Assembly (NCBI GenBank): GCA_015680685.1
Contig: MNCI01006793.1
Location: 1,489,967-1,553,966 of the forward strand
Length of the DNA: 64,000 nucleotides
Source: Gnetum montanum
Lineage: Eukaryota > Streptophyta > Gnetopsida > Gnetales > Gnetaceae
Reading direction: 5' to 3'
Shown here piece after piece: positions 17,783 through 28,161 of this stretch. How positions within the stretch are numbered: position 1 is the first letter of the stretch; every line of letters starts with the position of its first letter. Made by a program: the position numbers and the translations under genes. The notes below the pieces were generated by a model. The model had not been told where the DNA came from. It worked only from the letters and a program-made list of their open reading frames with translations, and searched no databases.

Positions 17783-19519
17783 ATGGACGAAATGTTATCT
17801 GCACCGCTAGTTTTAACAAGCTTGCACGGTAAAATCATTAGACAGTTTGATCCCACATTAATAGAAACCAACTTAGCCCTTAATGACACAATCATAGCCA
17901 CGTCGGAAACATATCTAGACTGGCCAGAGCAATCGACGCGCATGCTAGATCTGGAAGCTGGAGATGTAACCGAAGACCCACTCAACGAGGTCTCTGTGGT
18001 TACGCATAGGGGCGAGACTAAGACTCTCAAAGTTAGTTCTTTATTAGACCAAAAGGCATGTGACGACATCAAATAGGTCCTCCAGAGTAATATCACAGTG
18101 TTTGCATGGTCTTATGAGGATATGCCAAGACTAGACCCAAGATTAATTCAACACAACATAATCCTAGATCCCCATATCAAAGCCGTCAGGAAAAAAGCAT
18201 GAAAGATCAAGCCAGAAGTCGTGCTAGCAGTACGTGATGAAATCACTAAGCTGTACCAGGCAGGTTTTATTCACGCGGTTGACTACTCGGATTGGGTATC
18301 CAACATTGTAGTAGTTCCCAAAAAGACCGGAGGAATACGCATTTGTATAGACTTCTGGGACTTGAACAAAGCTACAATCAAGGACAATTTCCCATTGCCG
18401 AGTATCGATTAATTTGTGGATACAACCGCTGGGGATGCGCTTTTGTCCTTCATGGATGGCTTCTCAGGCTATAATCAAATACGCATTAACCCAGAGCACC
18501 AGCTAACAACGACATTTATGACACCCTGGGAGACCTTCTGCTATACCATGATGTCTTTTGGCTTAAAAAACACTGGAGCAACATATCAACGAGCTATGAC
18601 ATACATCTTTAGCGATTACCTCTTAGGGAGGTTGAATGATTATGTTGACGATATAGCTATTAAGTCTTTAAAGTCAGAAGATCATTTAGAGGATCTGGAG
18701 TTAGTCCTAAAAAGATGTTCTAAATATGACCTCCAACTTAACCCAAAAAAATGTGTGTTCGGAGTCAAAACCAGATGCATGCTGGGTTTTGTGGTATCGG
18801 AAATTGGCATACGCGTAGACCCTGACAAAGTCAAAGCCATTGTTGAATTGGCACCCCCTACAAGTCTTAAGCAATTACGCGGATTACAGGGGAGGTTACA
18901 ATTTATCAGGCGGTTCATCTCGAGATTAACCGACAAGTTACACCCTATGCAACATTTGCTTAAAAAGGGGGTTAATTTCGAATGGATGGACGATTGCCAG
19001 CGTGCGTTTGATAGCTTGAAGCAGGAGCTTCAACGCTTACCAACAGTTTTCCCACCGCAAAGGGATCAACCATTCTATATCTACCTCGCAACTTTAGACA
19101 TAGCCTTAGCAGCGTTACTCTGTCAAAGGAGGGATGATGGGTCAAAAGTACCCATCTACTACTTGAGTCACGCTCTATGTGCATATGAAACAAGATACAA
19201 TGAAGTACAGTGTAACTGCTTAGCGTTAGTATTTACGCTCAAGAAGTGCAGACATTATCTTTTCCGTAGCCAAGTTAACATCATCTGTAAAAATAACATC
19301 CTTAGGTCCATTACACATAATTTATACGAAAGTAGCAGAATAGCTCGTTGGAAGGCTATCACAGCAAAATTCAATCTGCATTACATTGGTCAATCTTCTA
19401 CGAAAGGCCAGGCGATAGTCGACCAATTAGTAACATCTCCCATTGACAGTCAGGCGACCATAGAGCTTGAATTTCCAGACGAATATGTACATAGTGTAAG
19501 CCCTGTCTTAACAGGCCCT
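17783..19519 (+). pseudogene. Element A reverse transcriptase and RNase H
   Basis: The frame begins MDEMLSAPLVLTSLHGKII, with YLDWPEQ and GDVTEDPLNEV in the N-terminal spacer, also seen in element D. RT proper: RDEITKLYQAGFI, WVSNIVVVPKK, RICIDFWDLNKAT, FMDGFSGYNQIRI and the intact catalytic YVDDIAIKS (about 18645). The thumb continues CMLGFVVSEIGI and LRGLQGRLQFIRRFISRL. The first RNase H shows LATLDIALAALLCQ (its Asp region), YLSHALCAYETRYNEVQCNCLALVF and RHYLFRSQVNII. Stops at about 18074, 18200 and 18411 break the upstream half; from 18416 to 19822 the frame is open for 468 codons. RT would copy the genomic RNA in the particle. Confidence 0.9.
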
Positions 19520-19975
19520 GAGGCGACGTTGTATTTCGACGGAGCTTCAACCGCTAAAGGTGGCAATGCTGCCACTGTTATTACACTATCACCTGAGGAT
19601 GTGCGTCTTCACGCTTATCGCTTGACCTTCCCCTGTATGAACAATGTGGCAGAGTACGAGGGGCTTCTCAGGGGATTACTAACTGTTAGCGAACTCGATG
19701 TTCAACACTTGGCAATTAGGGGTGATTCGATGTTCGTCATCAATCAAATCACAGGAGTCTACACCTGCAAAGCTATACATTTGCAGCCCTACTGCGATGT
19801 GGCTAAAGATCTTCTGAAGTAATTCGCGACCATCGATGCCCAACACGTGCCACGAAATGATAACACACTGGCCGATGCACTGGCTACACTGGCCTTAAAC
19901 GTGCCATCACATCTATTGGACACCTGTCCTACTTTAATAACAGATTGTACATGTCCTATCATTCAGGCGGCGTAA
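19520..19975 (+). pseudogene. Element A second (archaeal-type) RNase H
   Basis: Directly after the first RNase H: TLYFDGASTAKGGNAATVI (first Asp), NNVAEYEGLLRGLLTV (Glu), LAIRGDSMFVINQITGVY (Asp) and, after one TAA, HVPRNDNTLADALATLAL. These are the ordered motifs of the archaeal-type RNase H acquired by the Tat lineage, and they are the main reason for that classification. All four acidic positions look present, but the TAA at about 19820 splits the domain. Confidence 0.88.
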
Positions 19976-19999
19976 ATATCTTCTCTTCTCGAGTAAAAC

Positions 20000-21249
20000 A
20001 TGCCAGAATGGTACAAAAATATCAAAACTTACCTCTTACAAGGCGAGCTACCGCGTGAATTGACACGCGCCCAGAAAGATGCAATCCGCAAGCGCACTAA
20101 GCAGTACATCATCGTAGGAGACAGTACTCTCTATAGACGCTCTTTTGATGGTGTGCTGCTTACTTGTGTTAACAAAGACCAAGCGCAATGTATAGTTGGC
20201 GAGATTCACGAGGGATTATGCGGAGGACACGTAACACCACGGGCTATGGCTTCAAAAATCCATCGCCTAGGATACTACTGGCCACGCATGGAAAAAGATT
20301 GCCTGACAAAGGTTAAAACTTGTGACACGTGTCAGTGTCACGCAAATCTTATACACGTGTCACCCACAGAGTTACATACGACTCAGATAACATGGCCATT
20401 TCAATGATGGGGACTAGACATCATAGGTCCCATCACGCCGAAATCTTCTGCAGGTCATAGCTTCATAATTACCGCTACTGAGTATTTCACGAAGTGGGTG
20501 GAAGCTGTTCCTTTACAGAAGATCACATCTCAACAGATTTTCCATTTTATCCTAGACAACATCGTAACCAGATTTGGTCTCCCGATGACTATTGTGACCG
20601 ATAATGGACCGCAGTTTAGTAGTGCGGAAACCAAATTCTTCTATGATAGCCTTGGCATTAAATAATCCTTTTCCTCACCCTACTACCCACAAGCGAATGG
20701 TCAAGCTAAAGCAACAAATAAAGTTATCATCAATCTGCTCAAGAAAATGCTCGACAGTAATAAGAAACGGTGGCACGAAAAAATCCTCTATGTGCTATGG
20801 GCGTATCGTACTACATGTAGGACGGCTACAGATAGTACGCCCTATAGCCTAGTCTACGAATCTGAAGTAGTGCTACCCCTCGAGTTGCAAATCCCTTCTC
20901 TGAGAATGGTCCTCTCCACGATTATAAATGAAGCTCAACACACCGAGTCTCGAATCATGGATTTGGATTCAGTAGAAGAGAAGTGAATACAGACGCTTGA
21001 TACAATCGAAAAGTATCAAGACAAACAGAGGCAAAAGCATCATCACAATCTTCAGCAACGTCTGATCAAGAAGGGAGATTTAGTTCTCAAATCCATTCGC
21101 GAACCAGTAGGCAAATTCTCTGCAAACTAGGATGGCCCTTTCTTGGTGGCTAATGCGTATAGCAACGAAGCATTCAAGTTAGCGGATATCGACGACAACG
21201 AGTTACAAAACCCTATCAATCATATATATCTGAAGCGGTACTACATATA
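20000..21249 (+). pseudogene. Element A integrase
   Basis: HHCC zinc region: IHEGLCGGHVTPRAMASKI then CDTCQCHANL. Catalytic core: WGLDIIGPITPKS (first Asp), VTDNGPQFSS (second Asp) and PQANGQAKATNKVI, where the catalytic Glu of the usual GQAEATN is Lys. The C-terminal region includes LLKKMLDSNKKRWHEKI, YSLVYESEVVLPLEL, KKGDLVLKSI and IYLKRYY. It ends with TAG at 21247-21249, 40 bp before the post-IN array; element C shows the same spacing. Stops at about 20405, 20663 and 20983 and the Glu loss make it inactive. Confidence 0.88.
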
Positions 21250-21288
21250 GTTACATCTCCAGTGTGAATATCAGGTATGGCCACGATC

Positions 21289-21773
21289 GTCCACTACGAC
21301 ACTAAACTGGCAACAACCGTCCGCTATGACGTAAAACTGGCATTCCCTGCACGTGTCCGCCACGATGCGAAACTGGCACTGATGTTCCGTCATGACATAA
21401 AACTAGCAAGTTATAACCGTCTGCTACGATGTAAAACTGGCAGTATTGTACAGGTCCGCCAAGATAAAAAACTGGCATCTTTTGCATGCATCCGCCACGA
21501 TGCTAAACTGGCACCGGCTGTCTGCCTTGACATAAAACTGACAAAGGTAAGAAATCGTCCGCTGAGACGTAAAATTAGCACAGAGCTATCCCTAGGTCAT
21601 GACATGAAACTGACATCCACAGCACAGTCTGCTGAGACCATACATCAGCCATGCCACCGTCCGCTACAACGTAAAACTAGCGTTTTTTGGTCCGCCCAGA
21701 CTTTAAACTGGGACCATGGTCTGCTGAGACTTAAAACCAGTAGCAACAGTCTACCAGGACTTAAAACTGGGAC
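21289..21773 (+). repeat. Element A post-IN array of ~33-bp units
   Basis: About fifteen units start at 21289, 21319, 21355, 21384, 21418, 21454, 21490, 21519, 21557, 21595, 21627, 21659, 21690, 21719 and 21750. The conserved part is GTCCGCTATGAC followed within one base by TAAAACTGGCA; 6-14 variable bases separate units. The first eight units are largely readable in one frame as R-[YH]-D-x-KLA peptides. The array begins just after the IN stop and a GTATGG donor-like word (21275). Confidence 0.9.
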
Positions 21774-22918
21774 TTATAGGCTACCTTCATGCAAATCAAG
21801 TGAGCGTAATCATCTTTGTATAGCTGCACGATGAACGGGGTGGGATACTGAAGCTGTCCCAGTGCTGCTACCCCACCGGCATCCTACTGATTCCTCGGAT
21901 GTGCTGAGAGGCATACTACTGACCCCTCAGAGATGCCATCGCTACACCCACTGCAGCGGTGGTACTTCTGAGGGTTCAACTTTGCCGACCAGAGCCTTGA
22001 AGGAATTCTCGTCAACAACAACCTCGGGGATCTCCGTTCATCATCACTATCAGACTCTGGCTTCACAGATTCACCTAGTTGGTTCTTTGCATAACCAGTT
22101 AGGCGTGCTAAGTCTAATATCCTCTGGCGGCGATATGCTGGGCCGAGCATCAAGGATGAAGACTATGACCTCATGCTACAGTTCTTCCTTCGCAGCCCGA
22201 TCGCTTTATCTCACCTCAAATGGTACTCGTTTCGACAACCTCGTCAGTCGTTTGCACAAGCAATGGTGTCCTCTGTTTTCTTCTGTGGTTGCAGGTTACT
22301 TGCTTTGAGGATGTCATTCAAAGGTGCATTCATCTGAGTGATGAAGTACAAACAGCGTTCTGAGATGGCTGCTCAGGTTAGCCTGTCCACTTAGAAGTGC
22401 ATCCCTCTTCCCCTTACAATCCTACCCTTAGCTCTTACTTCGCTTCATCTCTACCATCTGCTTCCCATATGCAAAATCTACATACGCAGTACCCGTTTTC
22501 TGCATTCGCATTACAATCAAGTCCATAAACTAGCGTAACGCAATTCGCCAAGTGGATGCTCAAAAAAAGGGGGGGGGGTTGGCAAAATGGGTGAAACACA
22601 TCTCATCCAGGCCGTACAGACGCAACACAATTCATCTATGCAGCCCCTATGTCTACAAAATGATGGCATAACTCCTCGCTAACGCACCTGCAGGAGAAAG
22701 CCTAACTGCCTATGCGTGAAGAAGCCATCCTTACTCATTTGAGTCTTCCCCGAACCTGTTTCCTACTATACCATCCTGTCTCCCATACCCTCCATCCTTG
22801 CTCTTCTATGATGACAGGGAAATACTTAAGTAACCATTGATAAACGCTGTGGGTGCTTTTACCAATCGGGTGTTTCGTATTCTTTGTCAATGTCTTTTGG
22901 GCAAGCCCTCTAACCGTC
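21774..22918 (+). other. Element A 3' untranslated region
   Basis: No recognised domain. It contains a short minus-strand frame (21884-22153) with an acidic ESDSDDERR stretch and an A/G-run at about 22562-22579. A few moderately open plus frames show no family resemblance. Confidence 0.5.
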
Positions 22919-22934
22919 AACAAAGAGGGGCCAT
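22919..22934 (+). promoter_or_regulatory. Element A polypurine tract
   Basis: AACAAAGAGGGGCCAT lies directly before the LTR start TGAAACACC. Elements B (AACAAAGAGTGGCTAT) and C (AACAAAGAGGGGCCAT) have the same sequence at the same place on their own strand. It would prime plus-strand DNA synthesis and defines the 3' LTR start. Confidence 0.85.
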
Positions 22935-24508
22935 TGAAACACCATGAAAATCGTGAGTCGGCCTCAGGCGAAGATTCACAATTCAGGTAAGAGTACATGT
23001 CAGAATTGCAGAAGGGAGAACAACGCAGAGTAAAACAAAAAGACGCGCAGCATCAAGTCTTCGATTTCCTTTGCAGATTTCCAATCTTACTATGTTTGTT
23101 TTCTGTCTTTACGCTATATTACGCAACACAGTGTAATGATTTTTAGCGTAGTTCTGCTTAACATAGTCTGATGATGGAAGGTGGCTTACTCCAGCAGATT
23201 TGGTGAAACTTAAAGCCTAAGCAGCGTAATATGCGACTTCTCGTATATTCTGCTAAGTCTTTTTCCCAAGGTTGGATTTACGCTCTGTTACACAAGGCAG
23301 CGTAATGAGCTTCGAAAAGGTCAAAGAGAGTCTAGAGGAAGCGCAACAGATCAACTCTTTTCTTTTTTTTGTGTAGGATGATCACCTTACGCACGTTACG
23401 CAACGCAGCGTATGTCAGCGTAAGTCATCGTCAAGTTAATCATTACTTATGCTTCACTACGCTTTACGGCGTAAAAGAGCGTAAAACAGCTTGAATCCAT
23501 TGTTTTCATGCTTTGTTACACTCTTGCACGCGACGCAATACGTATGAGTGTAATGTAGCCTAAAATCAGCTGAGACATGCCCGACGCACATTTGTTATTC
23601 ATACGCACAATACACCCATCTGCGTATTGTGCGTAATCATGAATTTCAAAACAAAGATGGTCAGGTCAACAATGTTTTGAAAGGTTTGAAACATGTGTCA
23701 TCATAGCCATGCCTTCTTTGCATGTTGTCAAACTTATAAATACTTCAGTTGACAGAGATAAAAAAAAGGGGAGGACAACAGAGAAATAGAGAGAGCAACA
23801 TTTTGGCAATTCCTTGGCAACACTATCTTTTAACAGAGACAGGAGACATTTTGCTTGAAGATTGGTAGCAGGAGCGATTGGTCCTTTAGCAAAGTCACAA
23901 CTCTCTCCATCGGCGATCATTAGCAGTTCCGAGCAGAGACTACTCAAGGCGAAAGGAGCAGATCAGAGATCGAAAGATCATCTGGCGTGGCTTGCGAGTT
24001 CTATTGATCAGAAGCAGTTGATCGATAGACGTCAAAACTTGACCTTCCTTGCATCCCATATCTGGCCTACGAGGTAGATCGGACTCCATTCTGTACATCT
24101 ACTTGGATAGTTTTTCTTGTTATTTGTGTCTGTTTCACACAAGATAATCAGGGTCTCCCCAATGTAACTTGATATACAAAATACTCGTTTTTTCGGGTCA
24201 AAGCATAGATCTTGACATCACGCATTTCTCTCATTTCTTATTCCTTTTGCCATGTTAACGTCTTCATTATTACCATTCATCTACATCATTTTTCTCTCAT
24301 TTCGCAGCTCGTCGAATCAAGTCTTTCTGTGAAGTATTCATAATCTCTATCGATTTACTGATTTAGTAAGTCCCTGTCTGATCGACAAGACCGTTCAGGG
24401 CACTGCGGATTCATTTTCTCTAGCATAGCCCTCACACGGATCCTTGGTTAAGACTGTGTACACGGATTTTGTTTGGTATTCCAACTGCCAACATTTTTTG
24501 TCGTTACA
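22935..24508 (+). mobile_element. Element A 3' LTR (1574 bp)
   Basis: It starts TGAAACACCATG after the polypurine tract and ends CGTTACA at 24508, where homology with the 5' LTR stops. TATAAATA is at 23735-23742. U3 is rich in TTACGC and GCGTAA words (for example 23110-23160 and 23390-23480). The TGAAACACC start and the ATTTTC-rich end also match the element B and C LTRs, so A, B and C are one family. Confidence 0.88.
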
Positions 24509-24715
24509 GGTGGCAAGTAGGGGTTTGTCATGATCATCTCTTTCATGATGCCTGTGATGTCTGCATTGTTCCCTACTTTCCCTTCATTCATGCCCTTGTC
24601 CTCTCTCTCGACTCTTTCGTTGAGGTTATAACCAAATCTAGATAGTGCCACAGGATCAGGCCAAAACCACATTCGTCCATAGGGGACTTTTGCATACATA
24701 AATATGCCGTTCAGC
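24509..24715 (-). other. Short unrecognised coding-like segment
   Basis: The minus strand is open across the whole segment and reads like real protein (MYAKVPYGRMWFWPDPVALS, then NERVEREDKG and NADITGIMKEMIM). I do not recognise it, and it is neither Tat, Athila nor copia pol. It is bounded sharply by the element A LTR at 24508 and the A2 RT at 24716. It may be a trapped host exon or an unfamiliar element. Confidence 0.35.
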
Positions 24716-25110
24716 CTATGCAATGCCCCTACAACAATTCAACACCTTGTCCTTAGCATTTTCCAATAGAAAATCTGTAGCAAAGTGAAATTCTTCATGG
24801 ATGACTTCTCCACCTATGGGGCTACATTCGAGTAAGCCCTAGATCACCTTAAGTAAGTGCTGAAAAGATGTTTGGAGATAAATATTAGGCTCAATCGGTA
24901 GAAAATACTCTTAATGGTCTAGGAGAACATTGTATTATGGCACCAAATATCATATAAGGGGATTGAGGTGGACCTTAAAAAAATAAGGGTCATCAAAGGA
25001 ATAACCGAACAACCTAAAATAGTTAAAGATGTGAGGTCATTCCTTGGCTACATTGGCTATTATTGGCGCTTCATTGAGAACTTTTCTAAGATTGCCAAAT
25101 CATTGGTGGA
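24716..25110 (+). pseudogene. Reverse transcriptase remnant of Athila-like element A2
   Basis: It begins mid-RT at LCNAPTTIQ and continues with the catalytic FMDDFSTYG (about 24795), which is intact here, unlike A1. It then shows ISYKGIEVDLKKI, VRSFLGYIGYYWRFIENFSK and KSLVDLTKKDA. Stops are frequent. The N-terminal half of RT, PR and gag are missing at the junction with 24509-24715. Confidence 0.8.
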
Positions 25111-25794
25111 TCTAACAAAGAAGGATGCTTTGTTTGTTTAGATCAAGAAATGTGAGTATGCATTCTAGCACCTTAAACAGAAGCTTGTGAAAATACCAAT
25201 CCTACAAATACTTGATTGGTTCAAATCATTCAACATCATGATGGATGCATCCAATTATGCCTTAGGAGCTATGCTCACACAGTTGGACAATCAAAAGCAT
25301 CCCTTTTATATCCACTATGTGATTATGAGCATTGTGGATGCATAATTGAACTACACCACCACTAAAAAAGAACTCATGGTAGTAGTGTATGCCTTAGAGA
25401 AATTTTAGCACTATGTGATAGGGTACAAGGTGTTTGTGCACACTAATAATAGTGCAATTAGGTTCCTAATGAATAAACCAATGGTGAGCACCTATGTTAT
25501 ACAATGTCTAGTAATCTTACAAGAGTTTGATCTAACCATGATGGATAGAAAGGGAATTGAGAATGTGGTAGTTGATGACTTGTCTTGGTTGAGATGGGAT
25601 AGCAAAGAAGAGGAAAGTCCACTTTTCAATAAATTTCTTAATGAACTCTTCTTTGGTAAAGTTGTTATTGAATTAGATCCTAAGGAAGACAATTGGTGCG
25701 ATGGCATCCTCACTTACCTACTTACTCAAGAGATTCCACATAAGTGGGATAATAGAAAAAAAAATAGTTTCTTCACCAAGTTAAACACTTCATG
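25111..25794 (+). pseudogene. RNase H of element A2
   Basis: MMDASNYALGAMLTQLD (catalytic Asp region), TTTKKELMVVVYALEKF, HTNNSAIRFLMNKPMVS and DRKGIENVVVDDLSWL parallel A1 residue by residue. The frame from 25415 is open for 126 codons. TAA before LNYTTT and TAG in FxHYVIGYK break the upstream part; A1 has Gln and Arg at those places. Confidence 0.85.
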
Positions 25795-26940
25795 AAAATC
25801 AATGGACACATTTACAAGGTGTGCATTGATGGCTTGGTTCAATGGCGTGTTCCTAATGATTATCAATTACACATTCTCCAAGATGCTCATGAGGGTCTTT
25901 ATGAGGGCCATTATGTTAGATGATGAATGACCATTAAAATCCTCATGGTAGAGTATTACTCGCCTATAATTTTTAGGGATTCCCATCACTTCATACACTC
26001 CTATGATTGTTGTCAATGTGATGGTGGAATGATTGCTCACATGGAGGGGTTGCAATAGTGGATCCAACCATTACAACTCTTTGACATTTGGGGCATCAAT
26101 TTCATGGGATCCATCACTTCCATGTTCAATGAAAAGATGTACATCATCATAGTTGTTGACTACTATACCAAATGGGTAGAAGCTACAGTTATCACTGATT
26201 GCACATCCTTTATGGTGGTTTGGTTTGTACAATAGAATGTTGTAAATAGGTTTGGGATGCCACATGCACTTATTTTTTATAATGGAACTCACTTTATAGG
26301 CATCAATATTTAGAAGCTCATGCAACTCTTGGGGCTTAAACATAAACTAACAATCCCATACCACCCCCAAGCCAATGGTCAAGAAGAGGTTACTAATAGG
26401 AAGATAATGAAAATACTAATAAGAATAGCAGTAAATATAGGAAGGATTAGAGCACCAAACTCAATTATGCCCTTTGGGACTATCACTTCACATGGAAACT
26501 TCTTATTAGCTATTCTCCCTATGAGCTTGTGTATTGAAAATCACCAACTCTTTCAATCCAAGAGGAGCTCCATACACTTTTAACAACTTGTGACCTTTGA
26601 CTTGACTTGAACCTAGCAAAAAAAGAATGGTTAATGAATCTCAACATGCTAGATGAGAACTTACTAGTGTCCTTATCATCAAATGAAGTGCATAAGGCAT
26701 ATAATAAACAACGACATGATCTTAGAATCAAAAAATTAAAATTTTAACCAAGAGATAAGGTCCTATACTAGAATCCTACACATGTGCCACAACAAACTAA
26801 GTTTTAAACATTGTGGAAGGGACCTTATATTATCTATGAAACCTTTCCATTTGGGGTCATGTTAATTTACAAACTTGAAAGCCCAAATAAGAAATTTCTA
26901 GTCAACACACAATAAATCAAGCCTCTTCAAGAACCCAAGA
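25795..26940 (+). pseudogene. Integrase of element A2
   Basis: Frame-shifted but traceable: a DAHEGLYEGHY-like zinc region (about 25885), CCQCDGGM, DIWGINFMGS (first core motif, with Asn at the usual Asp), YNGTHFIG (second motif, with the Asp changed to Tyr), and PYHPQANGQEEVTNRKI, where the Glu position is kept. A conserved tail includes LSSNEVHKAYNKQRHDLRI and GPYIIYETF. The 3' LTR of the same family follows about 165 bp later. Confidence 0.8.
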
Positions 26941-27104
26941 TAGCCATTGACCAAAACACCTCAACATATGGACAAGTATGACTAGTTTTTTAGATCTCCT
27001 CCTTCCAACTCAGTTATGGAGGAGATGGTCATGCATGCTAAAATAATAAAAGTGACTCCTTAGTTTTTCATTTTTCTATTTTTCATAGTTTTTATTTTAC
27101 ATCA
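26941..27104 (+). other. A2 3' untranslated region
   Basis: T-rich DNA between IN and the LTR, homologous to the region downstream of A1 IN (about 2480-2620, minus strand). No clear polypurine tract was identified. Confidence 0.5.
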
Positions 27105-28010
27105 TTGATGAGTGCCAAAGTGTCACATCGACAAGCCCTCATTTATGTGGTGTTTCCCTATTGACTGGGTTGCATCGATGTAGCATTTGCTACATCTATG
27201 GGACCCCTTGACATAGTCCTATAGTAAAAACTATAAATACAAGCTCATGGCCATGTTTATGGGAATTCAAGTCATAATAGTAGAACTCTTGTAGTTTTTA
27301 CATTTGAAAGTTAGAATATTTTCCTAAATGCCCACAATAGGAGTCATTGAGTGTATGGATCTTTATTCGAGCACTGTTGCACCTGAGCATGATAGTGTGT
27401 GTGGTAATAAAGACAAACTTCTTAATAAACCTTGCAACATTCTGGATAGTTTAAATGTTTTATTCCTACATTTAATGTTTTGAGTTATTTATTCCATGTT
27501 TCATAGTAATTAAGCTAATTAAATGATTAAGTAAAATAAGCTAAATAGATTAAATACATAATTATGATAGCTTCAAGCATAAGCACATATTCGATTAGTA
27601 ATCCTAGTAGCATTATTGCTTGGTGTGCCTAGTAGCATAGTTCTTGGTAACCTAGCAATGGATATGTGAGCTTAGGACATGTATAGAAAGTGGGACCAAA
27701 AGCTTATGTTAGGACTAGTTAGAGATTAGTTAGTTAGTTAAATTAAATTAGTCATTAAATTACTTCATTTCTCTCTCTTTAAGAACCAAAGAACATAAAA
27801 ACATAAAACAATAAAAATCATATGCTTCGATTACACTTAACCATACCATGTGCATCACAAGTGTAATTGGGAAGAAAACAAATGACCATTAGGGCAAGGT
27901 TCACTTCCTAGAAGACTAGTGTACTAGAAACTATAGAGTTCATGGAATTCGACAGGATCACATTTTGTGATTTGTATGGTGGGACATATGGGTATCTTGA
28001 CCACTCATCA
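27105..28010 (+). mobile_element. Athila-like LTR
   Basis: TATAAATA is at 27232-27239, followed by the family R-U5 block containing GTGTATGGATCTTTATTCG. The LTR ends ACTCATCA, set precisely by the PBS that follows. The start is estimated. The same LTR serves as 3' LTR for A2 pol on its left and as 5' LTR for the gag on its right, which implies a tandem or recombined arrangement. Confidence 0.75.
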
Positions 28011-28025
28011 TTGGCACTATTGCCA
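28011..28025 (+). promoter_or_regulatory. Primer-binding site
   Basis: TTGGCACTATTGCCA immediately follows the LTR end. It resembles the TGGCGCCGTTGCC PBS common in plant Ty3/gypsy elements. Element E has TTGGCATTGTTGTC at the same place on the minus strand. Confidence 0.7.
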
Positions 28026-28161
28026 AAGATTATATTTGTTGGAATGTGAACTATCTAGGATTAGTGAGCATTATTAATATCATTGGATGAACCCCAAGGT
28101 CAATATCATTCTCAATTATATAATTACAAAAGCACATTAATAATTTTATTTGTTTTGCAAA

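Larger units (their letters stand above)
7245..24508 (+). mobile_element. Element A: Tat-lineage (Ogre/Retand-type) Ty3/gypsy retrotransposon
   Basis: Order on the plus strand: truncated 5' LTR, leader, gag, PR, an antisense gene, RT-RNase H, archaeal-type RNase H, IN, repeat array, 3' UTR, polypurine tract and 3' LTR. The extra RNase H and the large size place it in the Tat lineage. The 5' LTR lacks roughly the first 470 bp present in the 3' copy, so no target-site duplication is expected and none was found. The two LTRs differ at scattered single bases, so the insertion is not recent. Many stops make it defective. Confidence 0.85.

Noticed and set aside
18682-18936. Minus ORF of 84 codons
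   Set aside because: Shadow of the element A RT frame, which has clear RT motifs.
21289-21773. Repeat-spacer layout resembling a CRISPR array
   Set aside because: Units are degenerate, spacers are only 6-14 bp and vary, and the DNA is a plant retrotransposon UTR. It is a minisatellite-like array.
21862-22308. 148-codon plus ORF in the element A 3' UTR
   Set aside because: His/Ser-rich, with no domain. The opposite strand is equally open, and no relative copy supports it.
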